Below are positions 1 to 8,562 of a stretch of 64,000 nt of DNA, one piece after another. The notes under the pieces were generated by a model. That model did not search any database, was not told the DNA's origin, and worked only from the letters and a program-made list of their open reading frames with translations. The translations under genes were made by a program, and so were the position numbers. How positions within the stretch are numbered: position 1 is the first letter of the stretch; each line of letters starts with the position of its first letter. The stretch covers positions 434,001 through 498,000 of the forward strand of contig NZ_PDJL01000004.1 in the NCBI RefSeq assembly GCF_002563795.1, given 5' to 3'. The DNA is from Vibrio sp. ES.051. GTDB taxonomy: Bacteria; Pseudomonadota; Gammaproteobacteria; Enterobacterales; Vibrionaceae.

Positions 1-209
1 GCAAGATTATTCGCTACCCACCCATCTGGGTTGTTTTGTGCTTGATTTACAACAAAACTAGGGTATTCATGTGGATTACCCGTTCGTTTGTCGGGAGCAT
101 GTTTGGTGATTAAAGGAGCTGCAATAGCAACGAAAATAAAGATGGTAACAATGGCTAGGCCGATTCGAGCGAACGCGTTACCTAAAATAAGTTTGAATAG
201 TTCTTTCAT
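1..209 (-). CDS. ABC transporter permease, DppC-like, chitin-oligosaccharide uptake (partial)
   Basis: This is the first 69 or so codons of an inner-membrane permease; the rest lies outside the window. The protein begins MKELFKLILGNAFARIGL, followed by a hydrophobic segment (about residues 17-32), which is typical of the second (DppC-type) permease of peptide/oligosaccharide ABC importers. The ATG at 209 has a strong Shine-Dalgarno (GGGAGG, about 9 nt upstream) inside the end of the preceding permease gene. The two genes are separated by only 2 nt, so they are translationally coupled. Position behind the chitin-oligosaccharide binding protein and the first permease points to (GlcNAc)n import; that substrate is inferred from the operon. 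Confidence 0.85.
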   Translation of the reverse strand, partial: MKELFKLILGNAFARIGLAIVTIFIFVAIAAPLITKHAPDKRTGNPHEYPSFVVNQAQNNPDGWVANNL

Positions 210-211
210 GA

Positions 212-1198
212 TTATTTGCCTCCCGTACGTAGGCGAGGGTCTAGAATCATGTACAGCATGTCTGCCATCAAGTTGAAGCACAGCATGAACATTGTCATGA
301 TAATTAACTGACCTTGTAGTACTTGGTAGTCACGAGCGTGGATAGCGTTCAACAGAACCGTACCTAATCCTGGGTAGTTGAAAATCATTTCAATGATTAA
401 CTGACCACCGATGGCCATACCTAAAGACATAGATAGTGCGGTGACGCTTGGTAGCAATGCGTTACGTGCGGCGTAGTTGAAGACTACTCGGTTTTCACTT
501 AGCCCTTTCCCCTTTGCCATCGTGATATAGTCTTCTGCGAGAAGGTTGATCATATTGTTACGCATATTGACTAGGAAGCCACCGATTTGAACAATGGTTG
601 CACAGAAAAGAGGCAACACCGCGTGGTAGCCTACGTTCCTAATGAACTCCCAGTTTGTCCAATCTGGAATTGTGCCCGGGGTGTAAGCGTAACCTGATGG
701 GAACCATTTCAAGCCGATTGAAAAAGTAAAAAGTGCTAGCATAGCAATAACCATTTGCGGAACCGCTTGAATGATTAACGTGCCAGGCGTCACGAAAGCA
801 TCATATTTGCTGCCACGTTTCCATGCGGCAAAAATGCCCAGTACTGACGCGATTGAGAAAGAAAGCACAACCGCAGTACCGGCTAGGAATAGTGACCAGC
901 CAAACGCACTGCCCAATAGAGTATTAACTGAAAGCGGGTAGAACTGGATAGAAGTACCTAACTCCCAGCTGAGGATGTTTTTTATGTACGACAAGTACTG
1001 GATGTAAATTGGTCCATCAACGAAACCTAGCAGTTCTTTCATTGCTGCGATTCGCTCTGGCGTCACCTGTACGGACGCATTAGCAAACATCATGGTAACT
1101 GGGTCACCAGGCATTGCTCGCGGAATAATAAAGTTTAACGTCGCTGCAACTAAGAGCGCGACAAGATAGAACGACAAACGTCTTAAAAAATAACCCAT
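212..1198 (-). CDS. ABC transporter permease, DppB-like, chitin-oligosaccharide uptake
   Basis: A 328-residue integral membrane permease of the DppB/OppB family. It begins MGYFLRRLSFYLVALLVAATLNF and carries the family's early IPRAMPGDP segment. The cytoplasmic EAA-like loop (AEDYITMAKGKGLSENRV, about residues 220-237) is where the ATPase subunit docks. About six membrane spans are visible. The start has an AAGGTG Shine-Dalgarno 7 nt upstream. It lies 166 nt after the binding-protein gene and just before the second permease, the order of the Vibrio chitin-oligosaccharide (chb) operon. Function is a family assignment; the (GlcNAc)n substrate is inferred from the neighbouring binding protein and chiS. 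Confidence 0.9.
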   Translation of the reverse strand: MGYFLRRLSFYLVALLVAATLNFIIPRAMPGDPVTMMFANASVQVTPERIAAMKELLGFVDGPIYIQYLSYIKNILSWELGTSIQFYPLSVNTLLGSAFGWSLFLAGTAVVLSFSIASVLGIFAAWKRGSKYDAFVTPGTLIIQAVPQMVIAMLALFTFSIGLKWFPSGYAYTPGTIPDWTNWEFIRNVGYHAVLPLFCATIVQIGGFLVNMRNNMINLLAEDYITMAKGKGLSENRVVFNYAARNALLPSVTALSMSLGMAIGGQLIIEMIFNYPGLGTVLLNAIHARDYQVLQGQLIIMTMFMLCFNLMADMLYMILDPRLRTGGK

Positions 1199-1324
1199 AA
1201 CTCACACCTTACTCACCCAGATTTTCCCTGTTACTGGTTTCAGGTCGCTCCTAGCGAAATTTAGAGCGAAAAATCCCCTGACGACGAGCGCCATGTATTG
1301 GTTTCGTTACAAGGGATTTTGTAG

Positions 1325-1347
1325 GCGGCACAAGGGATATGTGCCGC
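1325..1347 (-). promoter_or_regulatory. Intercistronic hairpin after the binding-protein gene
   Basis: A perfect 7-bp stem (GCGGCAC / GTGCCGC, 9-nt loop) starts 18 nt after the stop codon of the binding-protein gene, inside the 166-nt gap before the first permease. No T-run follows on the minus strand. It looks more like an mRNA 3'-end stabiliser or partial terminator than a full terminator. Such hairpins commonly allow a periplasmic binding protein to be made in excess over its membrane partners; that role here is inferred. Confidence 0.5.
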
Positions 1348-1364
1348 TTGAAATGAACTTCTAC

Positions 1365-3047
1365 TTATTTAACTGGCTCTAGGTCTAGTACGTGAAGTAG
1401 ACGCTCTGGAATGCCAGCCCAAATGTTTGGACGGCCCTTAGGATTTTCTTCGTTCCACCAACCAGTGAATCGAGTTGTGTTGTATTGGTACATGTAAGCG
1501 CCAGACAACACAGGAATAGTTACCTGATCCTGAGCAATGATCTTCTGGATGCCGTGAGCGATTTCTAGCTGCTCTTGCTTATCAGCGGTCTTGTAGAAGC
1601 TGTTAAGAAGACCATCTAACTTGTCGTTCTCGTAGAAGTGCATTGCAAAACGAGGCATACCTTCACCAGATTGTAGCTTCGAGTTGTAACCGCTATCCCA
1701 GTACAAGTGTGGATCTGCGCCGTGGAAATAGTTGGTGTATGCAACGTCGTAAGTACCCTCTAGCATTGCTTGGTTGTATACCGAGAAGTCAGGAGTACGA
1801 GCTCGTGCTTTAATACCAACTTCCGCTAATTGCTCAACCGCTAGCTGTACAGTGTTGTTGAAGTCTGTCCAACCGTTTGGCGATTGAATCAGAAGCTCGA
1901 AAGACTTTCCTGATGGAGTGTCAACGAAACCATCTTTGTCCACATCTTTAAAGCCAGCTTTCGCCAGAAGTTTCTTCGCGCCTTCCGCGTTGTATGTATT
2001 GTAGTTTTTGTATTTGTTGTGAGTCTCTTCATCAGACCAAGCTTCGAATGCGTAACCTAGACCTGAAGCAAAGTCATTCACTGTACCGCCACCGTAGAAT
2101 GCGATGTCGATGATAGTTTGACGGTCAAGCGCCATAGAGAATGCGCGACGGAAGTCAACGTCGTTTAGAGCTTCGTTCTTCGCAGGATCTGGGTTTTTGA
2201 AGTTCACTACGAAGGCTTGAGTACCTGCTGGTGGGTACCAGTAGTGGTGACTAGGACTTGCTGCAGCGTAAGTACGATCAATGTCTGGAACGAATGAAGA
2301 TGTCCAGTCCATTTCACCATTAACGATTTTGCCTAGGAACTGATCGTTGTTCGCGATTTGTGGAACACGTAGACAGTCAACATTTAGGTTGTCTGCATCC
2401 CAGTAATTAGGGTTTTCACACTGAATGTACAGTTGTGGTGTAAATGTGTCGATCTCGGTAAATGGACCACTACCTACTGGGTTTTCATTTGTAAACGTTG
2501 CAGGATCTTTCACGTCACTCCATACGTGCTGAGGTACAACAGGTACTTTCGCAATTTCGTACGGAACGTTTGAGTTTGCTTCGCTTAGACGGAATTTAAC
2601 TTTGTAATCGTTAATTTTTTCAACACCAGTTACCCATGAGTTAATACCAGATTGGTCAAGCTCAGGTCTCTCTTTTACTAGGTTGAAAGAGTAAATAACA
2701 TCATCAGCGTTAAACGCTTCACCATCTGACCACTTCACGCCCTTACGAATATCGAACGTGACGCTCATTAGGTCATCAGCCATTTTGAAGTTTTCTGCTA
2801 GACGAAATACTGGAGTGTTACCGTGCATTTCGTTAAAAACCACGAGCGGCTCATAAATGAAGTCGGTAGTTGTGTGTAGGTTCGTGGCACCTAAGAAAGG
2901 GTTAAAGTTACGAACAAAAGTTGTAAACTCTTTAGGGTGGATAGTCAGTTCACTGCGTTCAGCTGCAGTAGCTACTGACGTAAAACCAGTAGTAGCCGTT
3001 GCAATAATTGCTGTTGCTAGTGCTGTTTTTTTAATATTGGCAAGCAT
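1365..3047 (-). CDS. cbp: Periplasmic chitin-oligosaccharide-binding protein (CBP)
   Basis: A 560-residue solute-binding protein of SBP family 5. Residues 1-29 form a signal peptide (MLANIKK, hydrophobic core, VATAA cleavage region). The mature part has the family's WSDGEAFNADDV and RRAFSMALDRQTI segments. The sequence matches what I recall of the Vibrio CBP (V. cholerae VC0620, V. harveyi CBP), which binds (GlcNAc)2 and longer chitin oligosaccharides. In V. cholerae, unliganded CBP holds the sensor ChiS inactive and loss of that contact turns on chitin genes. The start has an AAGGA Shine-Dalgarno. It is the first gene of the uptake operon, and chiS lies 798 bp upstream on the same strand, the known Vibrio arrangement. 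Confidence 0.93.
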   Translation of the reverse strand: MLANIKKTALATAIIATATTGFTSVATAAERSELTIHPKEFTTFVRNFNPFLGATNLHTTTDFIYEPLVVFNEMHGNTPVFRLAENFKMADDLMSVTFDIRKGVKWSDGEAFNADDVIYSFNLVKERPELDQSGINSWVTGVEKINDYKVKFRLSEANSNVPYEIAKVPVVPQHVWSDVKDPATFTNENPVGSGPFTEIDTFTPQLYIQCENPNYWDADNLNVDCLRVPQIANNDQFLGKIVNGEMDWTSSFVPDIDRTYAAASPSHHYWYPPAGTQAFVVNFKNPDPAKNEALNDVDFRRAFSMALDRQTIIDIAFYGGGTVNDFASGLGYAFEAWSDEETHNKYKNYNTYNAEGAKKLLAKAGFKDVDKDGFVDTPSGKSFELLIQSPNGWTDFNNTVQLAVEQLAEVGIKARARTPDFSVYNQAMLEGTYDVAYTNYFHGADPHLYWDSGYNSKLQSGEGMPRFAMHFYENDKLDGLLNSFYKTADKQEQLEIAHGIQKIIAQDQVTIPVLSGAYMYQYNTTRFTGWWNEENPKGRPNIWAGIPERLLHVLDLEPVK

Positions 3048-3640
3048 AGCTGTTCCTTACGATTTGCTTTCATTTCACTGAATGGAATTGAGTGTTATCA
3101 ATTGATAAACACTCCCCAAGACCTACCTCTTGCTTATGCGTTACTCGTTATAACGTGAGTCTCACCAAGAGTGGCCTGTAGGCCTTAGTCAGGAGTAAGA
3201 AAACATCTTATCCACAAAATAATCAAACTCGTTTCTCGTTAAAAACGTTAAAAACCCTCTCCACTACGTTATAAACGTCATTTTGTTTGCTTTTAGTTCA
3301 GGCGAGGTTAAAAATCAAACGTTGATGTGTGTCGCACTTAGTCCCCTTGTTAATAGAGTGTGTTAGTGGTTGCTTACTTCAAGAGCTTTTATTTTAAGGT
3401 TGTTGTGATGTTTTCTTGGGTTCGGAGATCTCGCTCACACCCATAAATAGTGTTAATTAATTAGGTAAAATTTAATCTGCCGTTCTGTTGTGATTGAGTT
3501 CGCAATCTTTGTCAATTGTTGGTAAAAACTGGCCTCTTATCTAAAAAACTGTCTTTTTTTTGGACGAATTATTATTAGCTATTGTTCTTTTTTTATCTTG
3601 TAAATGAAGTGTTTTGGGTGAATTTTCTTGTTCGGCTCCG
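3048..3640 (-). promoter_or_regulatory. AT-rich upstream region of the chitin-uptake operon
   Basis: There is no gene in this stretch. It is AT-rich and should hold the promoter of the binding-protein operon, where ChiS acts in V. cholerae. Directly visible elements are a near-perfect 25-bp inverted repeat at 3090-3114, a GTGAG-T-CTCAC palindrome at 3155-3165, and repeated GTTAAAAA units (3238-3245, 3247-3254, 3309-3316). The 15-mer at 3233-3247 also occurs upstream of chiS at 7288-7302. I could not assign a convincing -35/-10 pair with the right spacing. Confidence 0.6.
3090..3114. repeat. Near-perfect inverted repeat upstream of cbp
   Basis: Arms GAGTGTT and AACACTC flank the palindromic core ATCAATTGAT, with a single unpaired A at 3107. 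It lies 43-67 nt upstream of the cbp start codon. It could be an operator for a dimeric regulator or a hairpin in the 5' untranslated mRNA. I do not recognise the binding protein. Confidence 0.6.
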
Positions 3641-3810
3641 TGATTAAGGCTGATGGAACGAGCGCACCCTAGAGCGCATACGATTGGTAGGGCGACCTGT
3701 TAGGCTTTATTTAGCGGAGAGCATCACTGCGAGATGGATGGACTAACGTGACAGTGAGATGCGCAAGCTCAGCAGGCAAAGGGAATGAACATGAGGTGTT
3801 TATGACAAAC
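3640..3810. ncRNA. Candidate structured small RNA or long leader, unidentified
   Basis: This block is clearly more GC-rich than the AT-rich DNA before it and has no convincing ORF. It folds locally: CCCTA (about 3669) with TAGGG (about 3690), and GCATCACTG (from 3722) with CAGTGAGATGC (ending 3763, 2-nt bulge). It ends just before the hairpin that terminates chiS. In AT-rich intergenic DNA such an island often marks a structured RNA. I do not recognise a known family (not RNase P, CsrB-type or 6S by eye), and the strand is uncertain. Confidence 0.35.
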
Positions 3811-3813
3811 AAG

Positions 3814-3842
3814 AAAAAAGCCCTACATGGCTGCAGGGCTTG
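3814..3842 (-). terminator. Rho-independent terminator of chiS
   Basis: Read on the minus strand: AAGCCCT, a 10-nt loop, AGGGCTT, then a T-run, 4 nt after the chiS stop codon. A short T-stretch on the plus side means it may also end an RNA coming from the candidate at 3640-3810. Confidence 0.85.
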
Positions 3843-3845
3843 CTT

Positions 3846-6800
3846 TTAGCTGGTGAGTAGCCGTTGTAATTTATCTCGTTGAGCTTCTATATAAGCACGC
3901 TCAGGGCTTTGTTCTTTACAGTGATCTAGAATGAATTCAATAGAGCTTAAGACGGTTCTCCAACGTGGTGTCTTAGGTAAAGTTTCAATACGCATGTATT
4001 TGTCTAAAGTTCGTGTTTGTAGTGTACTGCGGTCAAGGTAAACACGCCATAAGCGACTTTGTTCAGCGAAAGCGAACTTACTTTCACCAGTGGCGGACTC
4101 CCAATATTCGAGCGCATGTGTCATTACATCCACAAGCACTTCACGCATCAGCTCTTGTTTATCCTTCTTATTCCCCAAGGCTTTGTCTGCAAGGCGGGTG
4201 AATTCACCACCAAGCTCCTTCAGCTTTTGCAGCTGATCTTTGTCGCCATCAAAAGCGTAGCTTGAAAGAACTTCAACGGCAGTTTCTAAGTTATGAATTC
4301 GAGCTACATTCGTGCCACCACCGACATTAAAGATATACATCACATCCAAGCCAGAACCTTGTGGCAGTTTAAGAATATCCGCTTCAATGTTTTGGCGAAT
4401 ATCTTCAATATAAATATCAATCCTACCGCAATAATGGGGCTGTTTAACGGTGAGGTATTTGGGCGCGATCAGTTCGTCTGCTGAAGAGCGTTTGAGTTGA
4501 TCCAAACTACGCTTGAACAGTTTGCAAGCGGCTTGATTGGCAAATCGAATACGTTGATCTTCACGTAAGCAAATAATCGCTTCAGGTGCGGATTCGAGTT
4601 GTTCTAGCAGCCGACCTTGAGTTTCAAGCAGGCTTGCTTCTATGATTGCGCGCTGGCGAAGTTCTGACTCGAGCAACTTGTTTTCCACATGGCGCATTTC
4701 CGCTTTGCTTGCGGTTAAGTGCGCTTGAATTCGTGCTGCCAGCTCTTGTTTATTAAACGGTTTTGATAAGTAGTCATTAGCTCCGGCTTCAAAACCTTTG
4801 ACGCGGTCTTCGGTTTGACTTAGTGCGGTGAGCATGATGATAGGTAGCTCGGCGTGATCATAGCTTTGGCGAAGCTCACTACAGACTTGATAGCCACTCA
4901 TTCCCGGCATCATGATATCAAGGAGTAAGAGTTCTGGTTTTTCTTGCTTGATCAGATTAAGGGTCTCAGGGCCGTCTGAAACGGTGCGAACTCGGTAGCC
5001 TTCTAAGCGTAAGAAGCTTTCCAATACTCTTAAGTTCACGGGCTCGTCGTCAGCAATGTACAGGAGTGGGCCGTCTGGGTTTTCTGGTAGAGATAAGTCT
5101 TCGGCGTTTTCCAGATTAATTTCAGGAATTTGGAAATGACCGCAAGCAGACAAGGTTTGCGTTGTCTGAATTTCTTCTTCGTTCGCCAAAGGTAGGGTAA
5201 AACTGAATGTGGTGCCAACCATGGGTTGGCTACTCACGTATAGCGAACCTCCCATCAATTCTATCAATTGACGACTAATCGAGAGGCCTAAGCCCGCGCC
5301 TTGCCGATAATGATTCGCATCTTGTCCGGCTTGAATTAATGGTTCAAAAATATGCTCTAGGTGCTCTGTGGGAATTCCTTGCCCCGTATCCACGACTTGT
5401 ACACGTACGTGATCATCGACCATGGTTGCCGAAATCACGATTTTACCTTCTGATGTGTATTTGATTGCGTTTCCAATCAGGTTATACAGAACTTGTTCTA
5501 GGCGCTGTGGGTCGGCGGAGACGGCTTTTAAGTCAGCTGGAACTTGGTTGATAATACGAATCGTTTTATTGCCAAGTAAGTGACTAGAGAGCTCCAACAC
5601 TAATCGCGTCGCGCTCGCTAAACTCACTGCTGATTTTTGGATATCCATGCTGCCGTAGCGCATTTTGTGGTAATCCAATAAGTCATCCACAAGGTTAGCT
5701 AGGCGCTGGCCGCTTTTTATAATGATATCCAGTTGATATTTTTGACTGGCTGGTATGGCACCATTTGCACCAGATGCCAGTGTTTCTGCTATTCCAACCA
5801 TGCCGTGGAGTGGTGTGCGGAGTTCGTGAGATGTAGTTGCTAAGAACTCATCTTTTAACTTGTCGGCCAATTGTAATTCATCGTTTTGCTTTTGAATGAG
5901 TTGTATGTTGCTTTCTAACTCTTCATTTTGTTTTTTGATGGTTTGAATTTTTTCTCGAATGGAACGTTGCATGCGCGAAAAACTAATGGCAAGGCGACCA
6001 ATTTCGTCTTTGCGAACGGTGTTAAACGTGGTGTCATCAAGGTCGCCAGCCGAAACTTTTTCCGCTGCCCAAGTCAGTTTTAGTAATGGTAAAGTGATGA
6101 AATTAGATAAGTAATGCGAGGCAATCACAACCAAAATAATCGCAATCAACATGGCTATCACAAACAGTTTCTCAAGTTGATGAATGCGAGCAAAAGCTTC
6201 ATTTTCTGGCAGTTGGACGACCAATGCCCAAATGACACCTCGGGTTTTAATTGGCGCATAAGCAGCGATGATTTCCTCGCCTAATCCATTGGTATAGGTT
6301 CCCACACCAAATTTTCCCGCGAGGGCTTTATCGACGACTTCTAAGCTGTTTTGAATGTCATCTTGCTTGGTATTAATCGTGCGCGGTTGGTGGTCATGGC
6401 CGACAAGCAGGGTATGAATTGATGATTCTCGGTTTGTATCTGCAACAAGCTTGGTGATGCCATTGTTGGGTAAACGAAACATGGCATAGCTGTGTAGGTA
6501 GCCTTGTTGAACAATAGGTGCTCCCAGCCATGCGACTGGTTTACCACGCTCAAGTTCGAAGTCAGAGACAATCACAGGCGTATAGTCTTCATTGACTTTG
6601 CGACGCTTGTTCACATCGTCCGCTAAGCGCTTGAATGTTTTTCCAAGGGCGGAGTTTTTGTAAGAGCCAGATAAAAGATTCGTACCATAATGGTCTGCTT
6701 TGGTAATGGAATAAGTGACATTGCCGTTAATATCGACCAGAAGAATATCGTTAAAATCGGAGCGCTTTAGTAGCTCCAGATAAGCCCAGTGATAACGTTT

Positions 6801-7232
6801 GTGTAGTAGGCGGTAGCGTTCACTTCCTACATAATTAGAAGACTCAGGCAACGTTGATGTTTTTATTTGGTCGCCGCTGCCTTCAATGTAGCGCTGCTGA
6901 GCATTGTTACGAGCTTCTGCTATATCATTACCTAAACGACTAAAAGCATTGACGAGGCCATAGAATCGACCACCACTGGCATAAGCGAGTTCAGAGCGTA
7001 CAAACCCCATCACTTCGGTTTCTTGTGCTTCTAAATAATCAATGATCTGTTGTTGTTTTGTATCTCGAACAGACAGTAGGTGTGATGTACTCTGCTCTTG
7101 TAGATCTTTACTGTGTGACTGCAGGAAAAAAATCGCAGTAATGGTAAGAGGTGTGATACTGAGTACCAGAAACGCAGTCATCAGTGTACTTTGAAGGCGC
7201 TTAAACTTCTGTTTTTTGTAGAATTTAAACAT
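3846..7232 (-). CDS. chiS: ChiS, chitin-responsive hybrid sensor kinase / DNA-binding regulator
   Basis: An 1128-residue inner-membrane regulator. A membrane span at about 18-38, a large periplasmic region, and a second span at about 355-377 are followed by HAMP, a coiled coil and a HisKA domain. The His of SHELRTPLHG is residue 469. An HATPase domain and a receiver domain follow; the Asp of LLLLDIMMPG is residue 772. About 280 C-terminal residues remain. H469 and D772 coincide with the numbering I recall for V. cholerae ChiS, where the C-terminal region binds DNA and activates the chitin-uptake promoter without classical phosphotransfer, with CBP as periplasmic inhibitor. Synteny with cbp supports the call. 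The Shine-Dalgarno before the ATG at 7232 is weak. Confidence 0.95.
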   Translation of the reverse strand: MFKFYKKQKFKRLQSTLMTAFLVLSITPLTITAIFFLQSHSKDLQEQSTSHLLSVRDTKQQQIIDYLEAQETEVMGFVRSELAYASGGRFYGLVNAFSRLGNDIAEARNNAQQRYIEGSGDQIKTSTLPESSNYVGSERYRLLHKRYHWAYLELLKRSDFNDILLVDINGNVTYSITKADHYGTNLLSGSYKNSALGKTFKRLADDVNKRRKVNEDYTPVIVSDFELERGKPVAWLGAPIVQQGYLHSYAMFRLPNNGITKLVADTNRESSIHTLLVGHDHQPRTINTKQDDIQNSLEVVDKALAGKFGVGTYTNGLGEEIIAAYAPIKTRGVIWALVVQLPENEAFARIHQLEKLFVIAMLIAIILVVIASHYLSNFITLPLLKLTWAAEKVSAGDLDDTTFNTVRKDEIGRLAISFSRMQRSIREKIQTIKKQNEELESNIQLIQKQNDELQLADKLKDEFLATTSHELRTPLHGMVGIAETLASGANGAIPASQKYQLDIIIKSGQRLANLVDDLLDYHKMRYGSMDIQKSAVSLASATRLVLELSSHLLGNKTIRIINQVPADLKAVSADPQRLEQVLYNLIGNAIKYTSEGKIVISATMVDDHVRVQVVDTGQGIPTEHLEHIFEPLIQAGQDANHYRQGAGLGLSISRQLIELMGGSLYVSSQPMVGTTFSFTLPLANEEEIQTTQTLSACGHFQIPEINLENAEDLSLPENPDGPLLYIADDEPVNLRVLESFLRLEGYRVRTVSDGPETLNLIKQEKPELLLLDIMMPGMSGYQVCSELRQSYDHAELPIIMLTALSQTEDRVKGFEAGANDYLSKPFNKQELAARIQAHLTASKAEMRHVENKLLESELRQRAIIEASLLETQGRLLEQLESAPEAIICLREDQRIRFANQAACKLFKRSLDQLKRSSADELIAPKYLTVKQPHYCGRIDIYIEDIRQNIEADILKLPQGSGLDVMYIFNVGGGTNVARIHNLETAVEVLSSYAFDGDKDQLQKLKELGGEFTRLADKALGNKKDKQELMREVLVDVMTHALEYWESATGESKFAFAEQSRLWRVYLDRSTLQTRTLDKYMRIETLPKTPRWRTVLSSIEFILDHCKEQSPERAYIEAQRDKLQRLLTS

Positions 7233-7287
7233 GGATAAGATTACAACTCATAAGGGGCAGTTTGAGAAAACTCTTTGGCTACCGAGG

Positions 7288-7343
7288 TTCTCGTTAAAAA
7301 CGGATAAGAAGTTAAATTCAATAGAATTAACAAAATTAACGAG
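7288..7343. promoter_or_regulatory. chiS upstream region with shared 15-mer and inverted repeat
   Basis: TTCTCGTTAAAAACG at 7288-7302 is identical to 3233-3247 upstream of the chitin-uptake operon. Its CTCGTTAA part (7290-7297) also forms an inverted repeat with TTAACGAG (7336-7343), followed on the plus strand by a run of eight T. The segment is 56-111 nt upstream of the chiS start. A common regulator of the two promoters is inferred. Confidence 0.45.
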
Positions 7344-7460
7344 TTTTTTTTCTTTGACAAGAAAGTTAGTTGCAAAGCGTGCAGAGTCACGCAGTTTTTC
7401 TTGAAAATGTTGAATTTTCACCTAATAAGCGCGCAGAGGGATCCCTGCGCGAGGGGAGAG

Positions 7461-8486
7461 TTAACACTTTTTAGCGTAGTAGATAGAGAATTTGTTGGTC
7501 TTATTTAGTGTCTCGCAATTATTAAAGGCACGCTCAATAATTGAAGGGTATTTCAAGAAGTTATTCGCCACGATGAGCATTTCGCCGTTGTTGACCAGGT
7601 GTTGTGGCGTTTGACCTAGTAACGTTTCTGCTGCGTTATAATTGGTGTCCAACCCGCTGTGGAATGGGGGGTTACTGATGATAAATCGATAGTCGCTTGC
7701 AGTGTCGGAGTAGATATCAGAGGCAAATACACGACCAGATAACCCATTCGCTTGTAGTGTCGCCTGGCTTGATGTGATTGCGTAGGCATTGATGTCACAC
7801 ATCTCAATTGTAATCTCGGGGTTGGTTTTTGCCATGAATGCGCCAAGCACACCAGCACCACAGCCAAAGTCGAGCACTTTACCGGTAAGAGGCGGCAAAG
7901 TTTCCAGTAACAGACGGCTACCTAGGTCAAACTCCCCGTGACTAAACACGCCTGGTAAGCTCTTTACTGTGAGTGACTGAGTACCTAACTTGATGGCGTA
8001 TGATGCAAACCAGTCCGCTTGATTGAATGGTTTTGGTTCGTTTAAGCAAGCTCCCCAGTAAAAAGAGCAGCGGCGCGCGGAATCGTATTTATTTACCGGA
8101 CCATAAGGGGTAAACATTTTCTCAATGCTCTTTACACCGGAGCGGTTTTCACCAACAACCACAATTTCTGTATTCATGCCGAGCTTCGCCATTAGCATCG
8201 CAAGTAGGTATTCCGCTTCTGCTTTCGCTTTTGGCCAGTACAACAGCAGCATGTCTGCTTGGGTGTCGATATTGAACTCTGAGCCAAAGTGACTTTTGAC
8301 CTTGTCAGAAGTTTGAATTTGACGGTAGTAGCTGTAGTTAGAGGTAAATACTTCTACAGACTTACAATGAGTGGCCAGTTCCAGAGGAAAAAGATCTTCT
8401 ACTTCGCCAGCAACTAACACGTGTTTACCGTTGAAATAATCGAGTTGGCGCTGAGCTATTTGGCTAGGAGCAATATAAGCAGACAT
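7461..8486 (-). CDS. rsmC: 16S rRNA (guanine-1207-N2)-methyltransferase RsmC
   Basis: A 341-residue SAM-dependent methyltransferase that modifies G1207 of 16S rRNA in the small ribosomal subunit. Length fits the family. The N-terminal half is the degenerate non-catalytic domain. The C-terminal half carries the SAM motif [11 protein letters not shown] (about residue 205) and the amino-methyltransferase motif ISNPPFHSG (about 265). The gene stands alone, 76 nt after a permease gene read in the same direction. No terminator is obvious in the 228-nt gap to chiS. Confidence 0.93.
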   Translation of the reverse strand: MSAYIAPSQIAQRQLDYFNGKHVLVAGEVEDLFPLELATHCKSVEVFTSNYSYYRQIQTSDKVKSHFGSEFNIDTQADMLLLYWPKAKAEAEYLLAMLMAKLGMNTEIVVVGENRSGVKSIEKMFTPYGPVNKYDSARRCSFYWGACLNEPKPFNQADWFASYAIKLGTQSLTVKSLPGVFSHGEFDLGSRLLLETLPPLTGKVLDFGCGAGVLGAFMAKTNPEITIEMCDINAYAITSSQATLQANGLSGRVFASDIYSDTASDYRFIISNPPFHSGLDTNYNAAETLLGQTPQHLVNNGEMLIVANNFLKYPSIIERAFNNCETLNKTNKFSIYYAKKC

Positions 8487-8562
8487 AAATTAGGTTCGTC
8501 AGAAATAAGTAGGGCCAGATTTTCGCATACTCTGGCCCAAGCTTGAAGCAGTTAAGGTGTGG

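Noticed and set aside
3787..3848. 15-codon ORF (ATG 3801) before the chiS terminator
   Set aside because: It is made mostly of the terminator hairpin itself and its ribosome site is too close to the start.
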